Shown: positions 6,079 through 16,100 of the stretch, in pieces | Layout: every line of letters starts with the position of its first letter | How positions within the stretch are numbered: the first letter of the stretch is position 1 | Position numbers and translations under genes: made by a program | Source of the DNA: JAUVKT01 sp036350795 | GTDB taxonomy: Bacteria; Bacteroidota; Bacteroidia; Bacteroidales; VadinHA17 | NCBI GenBank assembly: GCA_036350795.1 | Contig: JAZBNV010000178.1 | Span: 1 to 27,464, forward strand | Reading direction: 5' to 3' | Length of the DNA: 27,464 nucleotides | Notes under the pieces: model-generated | Database searches by the model: none | Seen by the model: only the letters and a program-made list of their open reading frames with translations | Told to the model about the DNA's origin: nothing

Positions 6079-7409
6079 TAGTTATAATAAAGATATTACA
6101 ATTTGTACTGAGCTTATCAATAATAGTAATTGTTCATGAGTTCGGGCATTTTCTTTTTGCCCGCTTGTTTAAGATAAGGGTTGAGAAATTCTACCTCTTC
6201 TTTGATCCGTGGTTTTCAATCTTTAAAATTAAAAGAGGCGACACTGAGTATGGGGTGGGGTGGCTGCCCCTGGGTGGCTATGTTAAGATATCCGGTATGA
6301 TTGATGAATCGATGGATAAGGAGCAGATGAAACAGCCTCCCAAACCATATGAATTCAGATCAAAACCTGCATGGCAGAGACTATTGATAATGACCGGAGG
6401 TGTGCTTTTCAACTTTATTCTTGCCGTATTACTCTATGTAATGGTATTGTTTACATGGGGAAAAACTTACCTGCCAACCGATAACGTAAAATACGGAATT
6501 GTTACAGATTCTACCGGACATGCACTGGGTCTTATGAACGGAGACCGGATAGTATCCATAGATGGCAATCATATCGAGGATTTTTACGAAATCCGGCAGG
6601 ATATAGTGCTAAATGAAAGAAAGAACCTGAGAGTTGAAAGAGAAGGAAGGATTGTGGATATTCCTATTAACAATGATTATATACGAAGTGTAATTAAGGG
6701 CAGCGGCAGGATTGAGGTAAGAATACCCAATAATCCACTTATTATAGAGGATTTCCAGAAAATTTCGCCGGCACGTGAAGCCGGGATTATGAAAGGTGAT
6801 CTCCTGCGGGGAATTGATGGTGTAAGCTTTGACTATGTTGATCAGTACAAAGATTACCTTAACGAAAGGAAAAACACGGAGATAGTAATCAATATTACCA
6901 GGGATGGTGAAGAGATGGATATTCCACTGGTGACAACAGAAGATGCCATGATAGGAGTGGTGAGGAATATCCCGGCAGCAAGTGAGATGTTTGAATTTGA
7001 GGTTGTAAGGTATAGCTTCTTCCAGTCCTTCCCGGCAGGTATAGCCATGGGAGTGGAGACCATGCAGAACTATCTTAAACAGTTTAAGATTATCTTTTCA
7101 AAAGATACAAAGGCCTATGAGTCGCTTGGCGGTTTTATTACAATTGGCAGTATCTTCCCGGGTGTATGGGACTGGCAGGCTTTCTGGAACCTTACAGCTT
7201 TCCTTTCCATTATTCTCGGAATAATGAATATACTGCCCATACCCGCCCTTGACGGAGGACATGTGCTCTTTCTTATTTTTGAGGTTGTTACCGGACGGAA
7301 ACCAAGCGACAAGTTTCTTGAGTATGCCCAGATTACAGGTATGATATTGTTGCTTGCACTGCTGATTTTCGCGAATGGGAATGATATAATAAGGCTTATT
7401 AGGAAATAG
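6075..7409 (+). CDS. rseP: RIP metalloprotease RseP (site-2 protease)
   Basis: This 444-residue inner-membrane zinc protease cleaves membrane-spanning substrates after a first cut; in other bacteria these are anti-sigma factors and signal-peptide remnants. The zinc motif HEFGH (H21–H25) is in the first transmembrane segment, and the second motif ALDGGH (D393) is in a C-terminal one (NILPIPALDGG). The LPLGGYVKISGM segment typical of the family follows the first motif. Between them lies a periplasmic part of PDZ type (about residues 130–300, with MNGDRIVSIDG and MKGDLLRGIDG suggesting two PDZ repeats). The ATG overlaps the dxr stop (ATGA), so translation is probably coupled. The substrate is not identifiable here. 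Confidence 0.96.
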   Translation: MIVIIKILQFVLSLSIIVIVHEFGHFLFARLFKIRVEKFYLFFDPWFSIFKIKRGDTEYGVGWLPLGGYVKISGMIDESMDKEQMKQPPKPYEFRSKPAWQRLLIMTGGVLFNFILAVLLYVMVLFTWGKTYLPTDNVKYGIVTDSTGHALGLMNGDRIVSIDGNHIEDFYEIRQDIVLNERKNLRVEREGRIVDIPINNDYIRSVIKGSGRIEVRIPNNPLIIEDFQKISPAREAGIMKGDLLRGIDGVSFDYVDQYKDYLNERKNTEIVINITRDGEEMDIPLVTTEDAMIGVVRNIPAASEMFEFEVVRYSFFQSFPAGIAMGVETMQNYLKQFKIIFSKDTKAYESLGGFITIGSIFPGVWDWQAFWNLTAFLSIILGIMNILPIPALDGGHVLFLIFEVVTGRKPSDKFLEYAQITGMILLLALLIFANGNDIIRLIRK

Positions 7410-7456
7410 TAATTTTTTTATACCTTTACAAAGTAAATAACGTAATAATATAAGCT

Positions 7457-7648
7457 ATGAATATTTTAGGGATAGGCACACCGGGACCGCTTGAGATTCT
7501 GGTAATTGTATTGATCGTGGTATTGTTGTTCGGTGGGAGAAAAATTCCCGAGTTAATGAAAGGTGTCGGACAGGGCATGAAAGAGTTTAAAAAGGCTACC
7601 AAGGAAGAAGACAAAGAGCCCGAGGAAGAAAAAAAAGAAAAAAAATAA
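7457..7648 (+). CDS. tatA: Sec-independent protein translocase subunit TatA
   Basis: This 63-residue protein has one N-terminal transmembrane helix (PLEILVIVLIVVLLFG), then the hinge and amphipathic helix GGRKIPELMKGVGQGMKEFKKA that defines TatA/E, and a short acidic-basic tail ending in poly-Lys/Glu. TatA oligomers form the channel through which folded twin-arginine proteins cross the inner membrane with TatC. No tatC is nearby, so the partner must be elsewhere. It lies 47 nt after rseP, with a weak TACCTTTA box at 7421–7428, and is followed by a strong terminator, so it closes this unit. Confidence 0.92.
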   Translation: MNILGIGTPGPLEILVIVLIVVLLFGGRKIPELMKGVGQGMKEFKKATKEEDKEPEEEKKEKK

Positions 7649-7671
7649 ACCGAGTTTAGCACGATATTTGT

Positions 7672-7697
7672 CCCGGTCTACCCGACCGGGATTTTTT
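7672..7697 (+). terminator. Intrinsic terminator after tatA
   Basis: CCCGGTC (7672–7678) pairs perfectly with GACCGGG (7684–7690) around a 5-nt loop and is followed by ATTTTTT. It ends the dxr–rseP–tatA unit and means the DUF4837 gene needs its own promoter or read-through. Confidence 0.88.
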
Positions 7698-7733
7698 ATA
7701 TCCCCCTTATTGTTAAATATTAAACTCAGAAAA

Positions 7734-8756
7734 ATGAAAAACATCCTTCCCCTGATTACAATTGCGCTACTTACCGGATTGTTGTCCTGTGGCAGAGGTA
7801 ATAATAATGGATCTGCACTTCAGCCAAATGTTTCGGGATCAACCGGAGAGCTGGTAATAGTTCTTGATAAAGCGAAATGGGACGGGAGCCTGGGCGACCT
7901 TATCAGGGAAATACTGGGCGCCGAGGCCAATGGCTTACCTCAGTCAGAACCACTTTTTGATCTTGTGAATGTTACCCCGGGAGGATTTGGCGAACTGTAT
8001 ATTACTCACCGGAATATATTATTTATCCAGACAGGCAGCGATAAGGAAAAGAAGGTAAGTGTACAGATGAACAAATATGCATCTTCGCAACTAATAATTA
8101 ACCTGGAAGGAAAGGATGATGAAGATATTGCTGAGCTTCTCAAAGAGCAGCAGAAATTGATTATAGATAAAATAAATATAACCGAACGCGACAGGTGGAT
8201 AAAATATTACAAGGGTTCATTAAACAGTATCAGTTTCAATAAGCTGCGCGAAGAACATAAGATAAGCCTGCATGTACCTTCAAACTTCGCCCTGGATGTA
8301 AATGAAAAGGGATTTATCTGGATGTCCTACGAAACACCTACCACCACTCAGTCGATACTGGTTCATTATTTCGACTATAAGGGCGAAAACTATTTCAACG
8401 AAGACAGTATAAAAAGTATACGAAATAATATGACCAGGGAAAAGGTTAAGGGACCAGCTGAAGGAACATGGATGACTATAGAAGACAGGGCTCCTGTTAG
8501 CTATTCAACTTTCAGGTTCAGGGACAGGAATTATGCAATGCTTAAAGGATTATGGACCCTGGAAAATGGTTTTATGGGCGGCCCCTTTGTAAGCCTTGTA
8601 ACAAAAGACGAGGTAAATAATCGTTTTGTAATGGTCGACGGTTTTGTATATGCCCCTAACGACGATAAGCGCGAACTGCTGCGCCAGGTAGAAGCCATAC
8701 TTTATACAGTAAGCTTTGATCTCGGCGAAGCTAAAAAGGACGAAGCTAAGAAGTAG
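7734..8756 (+). CDS. DUF4837 family lipoprotein
   Basis: The 340-residue product starts at ATG 7734. An upstream TTG at 7668 in the same frame would begin inside the terminator and is rejected. The N-terminus is a lipoprotein signal (ITIALLTGLLSC) with lipobox LLSC and C19 as the lipidated residue, so the mature protein is membrane-anchored outside the cytoplasm. The sequence after it (GELVIVLDKAKWDGSLGD, ...YETPTTTQSILVHYFDY...) matches the Bacteroidota-restricted DUF4837 family as I recall it, whose function is unknown. No enzymatic motif is evident. The tail is rich in Lys, Glu and Ala. It converges with mqnC, with 15 nt between the two stops. Confidence 0.8.
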   Translation: MKNILPLITIALLTGLLSCGRGNNNGSALQPNVSGSTGELVIVLDKAKWDGSLGDLIREILGAEANGLPQSEPLFDLVNVTPGGFGELYITHRNILFIQTGSDKEKKVSVQMNKYASSQLIINLEGKDDEDIAELLKEQQKLIIDKINITERDRWIKYYKGSLNSISFNKLREEHKISLHVPSNFALDVNEKGFIWMSYETPTTTQSILVHYFDYKGENYFNEDSIKSIRNNMTREKVKGPAEGTWMTIEDRAPVSYSTFRFRDRNYAMLKGLWTLENGFMGGPFVSLVTKDEVNNRFVMVDGFVYAPNDDKRELLRQVEAILYTVSFDLGEAKKDEAKK

Positions 8757-8771
8757 AAGGAAGAGAGTGAA

Positions 8772-9875
8772 TTAAGTCTCCAGCTTATTCACGGCTTCGT
8801 ACTTTTGATTTCTCTGCTGAGGCACAAATCCTGCATCCCTGATCACCATCTGCAACTGTTCGGCATTTAACATACCATTTGAGCCTGCCGCACTTACAAC
8901 ATTTTCTTCGATCATAACAGATCCAAGGTCATTGGCACCGCCGTGCAGTGTCATCATGGCAGCATCTTTTCCAACTGTAAGGATGGATGATTGGATATTT
9001 GTAATATTTGTAAGCATTATCCTTGAAACCGCTACAAGCCTTACATAATCGATTATAGTCACCCGGCTCCTGATATTGTGTTTTAGTGCCAAAACAGTTC
9101 CTTCATCCTGGAAGGGCCATGGTACAAAGGTTACAAAGCCATAAGAGCCCTCGGGCTTTTCTTCCTGAACCTCCCTCAGCCTTATCAGGTGCTCTATTCT
9201 TTCTCCAGGTGTTTCAACATGACCAAACATCATGGTTGCAGAAGTTGGCAGATTGAGCCTGTGAGCTTCCCTCATTACATTAAGCCATTGCTCAGTTGTG
9301 GCTTTGGCCGGAGATACAATCTTTCTTACCCTGTCTGCAAGAATTTCTGCACCTGCACCAGGCAGGCTGTCAAGACCTGAATTTACAAGACGTATCAGAA
9401 CATCACGATAGCTGAGTGAAGATTTCTGAGCCAGGTAAACAACCTCGGGTGGACCAAGAGCATGGAGCTTAAGTGCAGGAAACCTGGTTTTTAATTCACT
9501 GAATAAATCTTCATAATACTCAAGTCCAAGGCCCGGATTCATACCTCCCTGTAAGAGTAACTGGTTCCCTCCCCGTTCAAAAAGTTCCCTGATTTTAATC
9601 GTGTACTCTTCATGGCTTGTAATGTAGGCCTCAGCATCATTGGCTTTGCGACAAAAGTTGCAGAATTTACACTGTGAAAAACAGACATTTGTAATATTTA
9701 CATTGCGATCAATTATCCAGCCCACCCTGTTTCCCGCAACAGCTTTTTGTCTTAAGATATGGGCTGCTGCCATAAGTTCCGGCAGAGGAGCATCGAGATA
9801 CAGGCTTAATCCTTCATCAAGGTTAAGATATCCTTCTGTAAGAGCTTTTTCTATAAGCTTTTCGTAGGCCTTCAT
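8772..9875 (-). CDS. mqnC: Cyclic dehypoxanthinyl futalosine synthase (radical SAM)
   Basis: MqnC is a radical SAM enzyme that cyclises dehypoxanthine futalosine in the futalosine route to menaquinone. The product is 367 residues from the ATG at 9875. The cluster motif CFSQCKFC (C65, C69, C72) is followed by the family landmarks LLLQGGMNPGLGLEYYEDLF, HALGPPEV, SLPGAGAEIL and TSATMMFGHVE. A longer GTG start at 9944 is rejected because it would run through the promoter and because MKAYEKLIEKAL aligns with the normal N-terminus. CofH and MqnE are relatives, but the overall motifs fit MqnC best. The other mqn genes are not in this window. It diverges from the aminopeptidase gene. Confidence 0.93.
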   Translation of the reverse strand: MKAYEKLIEKALTEGYLNLDEGLSLYLDAPLPELMAAAHILRQKAVAGNRVGWIIDRNVNITNVCFSQCKFCNFCRKANDAEAYITSHEEYTIKIRELFERGGNQLLLQGGMNPGLGLEYYEDLFSELKTRFPALKLHALGPPEVVYLAQKSSLSYRDVLIRLVNSGLDSLPGAGAEILADRVRKIVSPAKATTEQWLNVMREAHRLNLPTSATMMFGHVETPGERIEHLIRLREVQEEKPEGSYGFVTFVPWPFQDEGTVLALKHNIRSRVTIIDYVRLVAVSRIMLTNITNIQSSILTVGKDAAMMTLHGGANDLGSVMIEENVVSAAGSNGMLNAEQLQMVIRDAGFVPQQRNQKYEAVNKLET

Positions 9876-9882
9876 AGCTGCA

Positions 9883-9915
9883 CAAAGGTAGTGCTTTATC
9901 ACAAATAGAATCAAT
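9883..9915 (-). promoter_or_regulatory. Promoter of mqnC giving a very short or absent leader
   Basis: On the minus strand TACCTTTG (9883–9890) is a perfect -7 box, with ATTG (9912–9915) 21 nt upstream as an imperfect -33 box. Only 7 nt separate the -7 box from the ATG at 9875, so the transcript should begin within a few bases of the start codon or at it. Confidence 0.6.
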
Positions 9916-9958
9916 AATTTATTAACTTTACGGGCTTTAAGCACAGGAGGTAAATATT

Positions 9959-11416
9959 ATGGTTCCGCATATAAAATCAATAGCCGGCATTGCCCCGGAT
10001 CAAAGCGTAATATGTATAATAGGACAGGAAGGAGTAATACCTGATCTGAAACTTTCGGTTACCGAGACTGAGTATATCAAAAGGAGCCTGGCCGACAGGG
10101 AAGGGATTATTACAATTAACTCATATTATAAACTTACCATCCTGGTGAGGGAGAAAAAAGGACTGCAGGGTCCTGCCCTTTTTGAAGACCTGCGTCGCCA
10201 GGCTGTGAAAGCAGTTGAAGAATTAAGTTTTCATAAACAGTCTTCTGTGCTTGTTTGCGGGCCACATGCTTCTGAGGGATCTGCAGATGCCCTGGTTGAA
10301 GGCCTTCTGCTGGCATCCTATAAGTTCAGCAGGTTTAAGACCGGGCAGGATAAGCAGGATATGCGTAGGTACCCGGAGACAATAGCCATTCTGAATGGAA
10401 CAACAAAACAGATCAACAGGCATAAAACACTGGCAGAAGCTGTTTTCTTTGCACGCGACAGGGTTAATGAACCCCTGAGCCATCTTACTGCAGAAGGGTT
10501 TTCTTCAATGATTAATGACTTTTGTAGCGGAGCCGGATTGTCGGTTACAACGCTCAACCGTAAGCAGATTGAGGCACTTAAGATGGGCGGACTGATTGCA
10601 GTGAACCGTGGAAGCAATGACCCTCCTACTTTTAGTGTAATTGAATGGAAACCTGCCAAAGCACAGAATAGTAAACCTGTAATACTGGTTGGGAAAGGGG
10701 TGGTATTTGATACCGGGGGACTTAACCTTAAGCCTACCAATTATATAGAGGATATGAAAGCCGATATGGCAGGAGGTGCCGTTGTGGCATCGGTGATGTA
10801 TTATATTGCCAAGCAGAAAATACCACTTAACATTATTGCCCTTGTACCTGCTACTGATAACAGGCCCGGCCAGAATGCCTTTGCGCCGGGGGATGTTATC
10901 GAAATGTATAACGGAAAGACTGTTGAGGTACTTAATACTGATGCCGAGGGAAGACTGATACTGGCTGATGCCCTGAGTTATGCCGAAAAATACATGCCAT
11001 CGCTTGTTATAAGTATTGCAACCCTCACAGGATCAGCATCTTCGACCTTCGGGTCAAAAGCAATTGCCCTGATGGGGAATGCAGGCAAAGACCTGATGTC
11101 GCTGCTTGAACAAGCCGGAGAGCTTTGTCACGAGCGAACAGCAACACTGCCCTTCTGGGACGAATATGCAGAAATGTTAAAATCTGATATAGCAGATTTA
11201 AAAAATATTGGTGGAAAAGATGCAGGAGCAATTACTGCCGGAAAATTCCTCGAGAACTTCACCGGTGCCCCTTTTATTCACCTTGATATTGCCGGTACAG
11301 CTATGATAAAGGAAGCTGATTATTACAGGCCAAAAGGTGGCACAGGTTCAGGAGTAAGGCTGCTTGCTGTTTTCTTTGATATGCTTGCGGATGGTAATAT
11401 GGATAAATTAAACTGA
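9959..11416 (+). CDS. pepA: M17 family leucyl aminopeptidase
   Basis: This 485-residue cytosolic dizinc aminopeptidase removes N-terminal residues from peptides. Metal and catalytic residues are all visible: K246 and D251 in VGKGVVFDTGG, K258 in LNLKP, D269 in MKADMAGG, and the family signature NTDAEGRL with D328, E330 and R332. The N-terminal third (about 1–150) is the less conserved M17 N-domain. The ATG at 9959 is preceded by AGGAGG at 9945–9950, one of the few strong Shine-Dalgarno sites in the window. It lies 7 nt before pdxA and heads the pdxA–ruvA run. Its promoter must lie in the 83-nt gap shared with mqnC; TAACTTTA at 9923–9930 is a weak candidate. Confidence 0.93.
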   Translation: MVPHIKSIAGIAPDQSVICIIGQEGVIPDLKLSVTETEYIKRSLADREGIITINSYYKLTILVREKKGLQGPALFEDLRRQAVKAVEELSFHKQSSVLVCGPHASEGSADALVEGLLLASYKFSRFKTGQDKQDMRRYPETIAILNGTTKQINRHKTLAEAVFFARDRVNEPLSHLTAEGFSSMINDFCSGAGLSVTTLNRKQIEALKMGGLIAVNRGSNDPPTFSVIEWKPAKAQNSKPVILVGKGVVFDTGGLNLKPTNYIEDMKADMAGGAVVASVMYYIAKQKIPLNIIALVPATDNRPGQNAFAPGDVIEMYNGKTVEVLNTDAEGRLILADALSYAEKYMPSLVISIATLTGSASSTFGSKAIALMGNAGKDLMSLLEQAGELCHERTATLPFWDEYAEMLKSDIADLKNIGGKDAGAITAGKFLENFTGAPFIHLDIAGTAMIKEADYYRPKGGTGSGVRLLAVFFDMLADGNMDKLN

Positions 11417-11423
11417 TTATTTT

Positions 11424-12530
11424 ATGAGCAGGGAAAAACACATCAGGGTTGGAATCACCCATGGGGATATTAACGGAGTGGGCTACGAAGTAATAATTAA
11501 AACACTTATGGATAGCAGGTTACTTGAAACATGTACTCCTGTAGTATATGGTTCGCCCAAAGTAGCAGCTTACCACAGGAAGGCCTTAAACATCAGTAAT
11601 TTTAATTTTACTTCCATACAGTCGATCGAAGAACTGGTGCCGGGACGCACCCAGATAATAAATTGCCTTGACGATGAAGTAAGGGTTGAGCTGGGTAAAT
11701 CAACCGGGCTGGCAGGCGAATCAGCAGTTATTTCTCTTAATATGGCGGTCGATGATATTATAGCCGGTAAGATTGATGTGCTTGTGACTGCGCCTGTCAA
11801 TAAGCATAATATCCAGTCTGAGAAGTTTCCTTATACAGGCCATACGGAATATCTGCACTCAAAATCTGAGGGGAAAGAGGTATTAATGATTATGGCCAGC
11901 GAAAATATGAAGATCGGAATAGCAACTTCTCATCTTCCTTTGAGCGAAGTTCCCGCTGCGATAACGAAAGAGCTTATTGTCTCTAAACTGAGAATTATGA
12001 ATTCTTCGCTGATGCGTGATTTTTCTGTCAGAAAGCCCCGGATAGCCGTACTCTCACTGAATCCCCATGCCGGCGACGAAGGATTGCTCGGGACGGAAGA
12101 GCAGGAAATAATAATCCCTGCAATTAAGGAAGCAGATAAAGAAGGAATACTCGCTTTTGGCCCTTATCCATCTGATGGATTTTTTGGTGCTGGTTCCTTT
12201 ACTAAGTTTGATGGCATACTGGCAATGTACCATGACCAGGGTATTACCCCCTTCAAGGCACTTGCATTTGATTCAGGAGTAAATTTTACTGCAGGCCTGG
12301 ATTTTATCAGAACATCACCCAATCATGGAACAGCATACGATATTGCCGGCAAGGGAACCGCTTCGGAACATTCTTTCAGGAATGCGCTTAACCTTGCATG
12401 TGATATATTCAGGAACAGGATAATGTATGATGAGATTACTCATAACCCTCTTAAGTCGCATGCTGTTGACTCAAGATCAGGCTCAGAAGAGCTGCCCCCC
12501 GAAGAAGAACATAACAACAATTCATTATGA
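11424..12530 (+). CDS. pdxA: 4-hydroxythreonine-4-phosphate dehydrogenase
   Basis: PdxA oxidises 4-phosphohydroxy-L-threonine, the step before ring closure by PdxJ in the DXP-dependent route to pyridoxal 5'-phosphate. The 368-residue protein shows the three metal-ligand histidines: H140 in GHTEYLH, H215 in LNPHAGD and H270 in MYHDQG. It also has VTAPVNK and TSPNHGTAYDIAGKG. The opening motif reads THGDINGVGYEVI rather than the proteobacterial MGDPAGIGPE, a change I associate with Bacteroidota members. The C-terminal 30 residues are acidic and Asn-rich (PPEEEHNNNSL). Its stop overlaps the ruvA start by 4 bp. The DXP it indirectly depends on is also the substrate of Dxr, encoded upstream. Confidence 0.95.
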   Translation: MSREKHIRVGITHGDINGVGYEVIIKTLMDSRLLETCTPVVYGSPKVAAYHRKALNISNFNFTSIQSIEELVPGRTQIINCLDDEVRVELGKSTGLAGESAVISLNMAVDDIIAGKIDVLVTAPVNKHNIQSEKFPYTGHTEYLHSKSEGKEVLMIMASENMKIGIATSHLPLSEVPAAITKELIVSKLRIMNSSLMRDFSVRKPRIAVLSLNPHAGDEGLLGTEEQEIIIPAIKEADKEGILAFGPYPSDGFFGAGSFTKFDGILAMYHDQGITPFKALAFDSGVNFTAGLDFIRTSPNHGTAYDIAGKGTASEHSFRNALNLACDIFRNRIMYDEITHNPLKSHAVDSRSGSEELPPEEEHNNNSL

Positions 12531-13108
12531 TTGAATACATAGAAGGGAAGGTTGCTTCGCTGAGTCCTACCGACCTGGTGATTGAAACCGGAGGGATTGG
12601 CTACCATGTAAATATTTCTTTGTATACCTATACCAGGATTGATGGCAAGGAACATATTAAGATTTTTATACATGAGGTGATACGTGAAGATGCACACCAG
12701 TTATTTGGTTTCTTTGCCCTTTCTGAGAGGGATATTTTCAGGATGCTGCTGAGTGTCTCCGGAGTTGGAGCCAATACAGCCAGGATGATGCTTTCGGCTG
12801 TTGAACCCGCAGGTATCCAGAAGGCGATTATTGAGTCGGACGTTAATCTACTTAAAGGTATAAAAGGGATAGGAGCCAAAACGGCACAGCGGATTATAGT
12901 TGATCTTAAGGACCGGGTTGGGAAGGCTTCTGATGAGTCTGATTTATTTGCTTATAAGGACAATACAATCCGTGATGAAGCGTTTACAGCATTAGTAATG
13001 CTGGGTTTCCCAAAGAATGCTGTAAACAAAGCTCTCGACAGGCTCTTTAAAGAGGACAGGGAGCTAAATGTTGAGCAGGCTATTAAAGGAGCCTTGAAAA
13101 TTTTGTAA
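12527..13108 (+). CDS. ruvA: Holliday junction branch migration protein RuvA
   Basis: RuvA binds four-way DNA junctions as a tetramer and loads the RuvB helicase. The 193-residue protein has the N-terminal OB fold (MIEYIEGKVASLSPTDLVIETGG...), then two helix-hairpin-helix motifs (VSGVGANTARMML and IKGIGAKTAQRII), a linker, and the C-terminal RuvB-contacting domain (DEAFTALVMLGF...). Length is close to the family norm. The ATG overlaps the pdxA stop, so translation is probably coupled. sprA follows 18 nt later in the same frame, an order widely conserved in Bacteroidota. Confidence 0.97.
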   Translation: MIEYIEGKVASLSPTDLVIETGGIGYHVNISLYTYTRIDGKEHIKIFIHEVIREDAHQLFGFFALSERDIFRMLLSVSGVGANTARMMLSAVEPAGIQKAIIESDVNLLKGIKGIGAKTAQRIIVDLKDRVGKASDESDLFAYKDNTIRDEAFTALVMLGFPKNAVNKALDRLFKEDRELNVEQAIKGALKIL

Positions 13109-13126
13109 AACCGAACGAAACTGCTC

Positions 13127-16100
13127 TTGAGATCAGGCTTAGTATATACCAGGTACCTGACTGTTTTGCTTGCTTTTCTTTTACTGGTGTCTGTAAGCGG
13201 CAGACCTGCCGGTGCAGAATTGCCGCTGAATACTGCATTATCTATGCAGGATACTATAAGGCAGGATACCACTCTTAAATTACCCTACCCCTTTAAGGAC
13301 TTTTCGGGCAGGCCCTGGGACCCTCAGCCTTCTTCACCCCTGATACTGGGACGACCATCAAATATCACTTCATCAGTTAAATATGATCCTGAGAAGGATG
13401 AGTATATAATTTATGAAAAAATAGGGGACCTGGATTTCAGAACACCTGTTTATATGAAGCCGGAAGAATACAGGCGCTACCAGTTCGAACAATCCATGCG
13501 TTCTTACTGGAGGTCAAAACTGAGCGGTGATGAGTCGGGAGCCCGATCATCTCTTATTCCCCAGATCCAGGTAGGAGGCGAGGCCTTTGATAAAGTTTTC
13601 GGATCAAATGTTATAAACATTATACCCCAGGGTTCGGCAGAGCTGGTGTTTGGAATTAATATTTCACGGACCGATAATCCAACTCTCTCTGAAAAGCTCA
13701 GATCAATCCCTACTTTCGATTTCCAGGAAAAGATACAGATGAACGTCACCGGGACAATCGGCGAAAAGATGCAGCTGGGAATAAATTATAATACAGAGGC
13801 AATGTTCGATTTTGAGAATCGTACCAGGCTTGAGTACTCGGGGGGGGAGGATGAGATAATCAAAAAGATTGAAGCAGGTGATGTTACCCTTCCTCTTACC
13901 GGTACCCTTATAACCGGGAGTCATAGTCTCTTCGGATTAAAAACAGAGCTACAGTTCGGAAAACTAACTGTTACTTCGGTAATATCACAGCAAAAGGGTG
14001 AATCTTCAACCATTGAAGTAAAGGGAGGAGCCCAGCAGAGCGAATATGAGGTATACGCTGATGAGTATGAAGCCAATAAGCACTTCTTCCTCAGTCATTA
14101 TTTCAGGGACAGCTATGATAAGTCGATGAGCAAGCTGCCGCTTATAAGTTCAGGAATTATTATTGAAAGAATAGAGGTCTGGGTTACCAACAAAACAAGC
14201 AATTTTGAGGAAACCCGGAATATTGTGGCCTTTATGGACCTTGCAGAAAGCCAGGCTAATATATTTAATCCTGTCCCGGCTTTCCAGTATAACCCGGCCA
14301 GCGGCATATATCCACGTAATGAGACCAACTTCCTTTATGAACAGATGCTGACTGCCTACCAGGATGTAAGGGATGTTGATAAGGTTACCGATATGTTTAA
14401 CCCTCTCTACCCTGAGTTCCAGATAGGACGTGACTATGAGAAGATTGAAAATGCCCGGAGACTTACGGAAAGAGAATTCACGGTAAACAAACAGCTTGGC
14501 TATATCTCTCTCAATGTTGCTCTTAATAACGATGAGGTACTGGGCGTTGCCTACGAGTATACCCTTGGAGGCCAGATATTCAAGGTAGGTGAGTTCTCGA
14601 CCGATGGTATAAGTGCACCCGATGCGCTTGTTTTAAAACTGCTGAAAGGAACCACTCTTTCTCCACGGCTGCCCACATGGGATCTTATGATGAAGAATAT
14701 TTATGCTCTTGGAGCATACCAGATTGAGCCCCGCGACTTTACCCTTAATATCCTTTACCAGGACGATGAAACCGGCAACTCGATAAACTATATTCCGGAA
14801 GGCAATCTGAGCAATGAGATTTTACTCAAGGTCCTGGGGCTGGACGAATTAAACAGTGTAAACGACAGGGAAGCGGATGGGGTTTTTGATTTTATCCAGG
14901 GCCTTACAATCGACCCTTCCAAGGGCAGAATGATGTTCCCGGTGGTTGAACCATTCGGATCGCACCTACGCAGTAAATTCAGCGACCAGTCGCTTGCCGA
15001 TAAATATGTTTTCCAGGAACTTTACGACTCAACACAGACCAGGGCAATCCAGAGCGCCGAAAAGAATAAGTTTAAGATTACAGGTACCTATACTTCTTCA
15101 TCAGGATCAGAAATATACCTGAATGCCCTGAATATACCTCAGGGGGGTGTAAAGGTTACCGCAGGAGGGGTTCCTCTTACCGAGAATGTGGATTATACGG
15201 TAGATTATAATGCGGGGAGGGTAAATATTATAAACCCGGCCCTGATTGAATCGCAGACACCAATCCAGGTATCTCTGGAGAGTAACCAGTTTTTTGGCTT
15301 CCAGACAAAAACCCTTCTTGGATCTCACTTAAACTACCAGGTGTCGGAGGATTTTAATATTGGAGGGACAATTCTGCATCTGAACGAAAGACCCTATACC
15401 CAGAAAGTAAATTTTGGAGAAGAGCCCATCTCGAATACTATACTGGGATTTAATACTTCGTATCGCTCAGAATCTCAGTTTCTTACAAAAATGGTGGATG
15501 CCCTGCCTCTCGTTCAGACCAAAGCCCCGTCAAGCCTTACCTTCTTTGGCGAGTTTGCACACCTGATCCCCGGTCACTCCAGGGCAATCAGTGCGGCCGG
15601 AAACTCATATATCGACGACTTCGAAGCCAGTGAAATTCCCTACGATATGAAGACCTATAACGCCTGGGTGCTGGCAAGTGTTCCCCAGGGCCAGGATGCC
15701 CTGTTCCCTGAAGGAAGGTTGAACAATGACCTTACAAGCGGCTTTAACAGGTCGAAACTGTCGTGGTATGTAATTGATCCCCTGTTTCTGAGGAACGGGT
15801 CAACTACCCCCGATCATATCAAGAATAATCCCGATCAGCAATCAAGTCATTTTGTAAGAGAGGTTTATGAAAATGAGCTTTTCCCCTTTAAGGAAAGTCC
15901 GTCAGGAATACCTACAAACCTTGCTGTTCTTAACCTGGCTTTCTACCCCGATGAGAGAGGTCCGTATAATTTTGAAACATCGGGGTCGGCATATTCTGCA
16001 GGACTGCGGGCCGACGGAAAACTAAATTCTCCGGGGTCACGCTGGGGGGGCATAATGAGGGAGATTCTAACCAGTGACTTTGAGAATGCCAATATCCAGT

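Noticed and set aside
7668..7733. Upstream TTG start for the DUF4837 gene
   Set aside because: It would begin before the tatA terminator stem, and the lipoprotein signal begins at the ATG at 7734.
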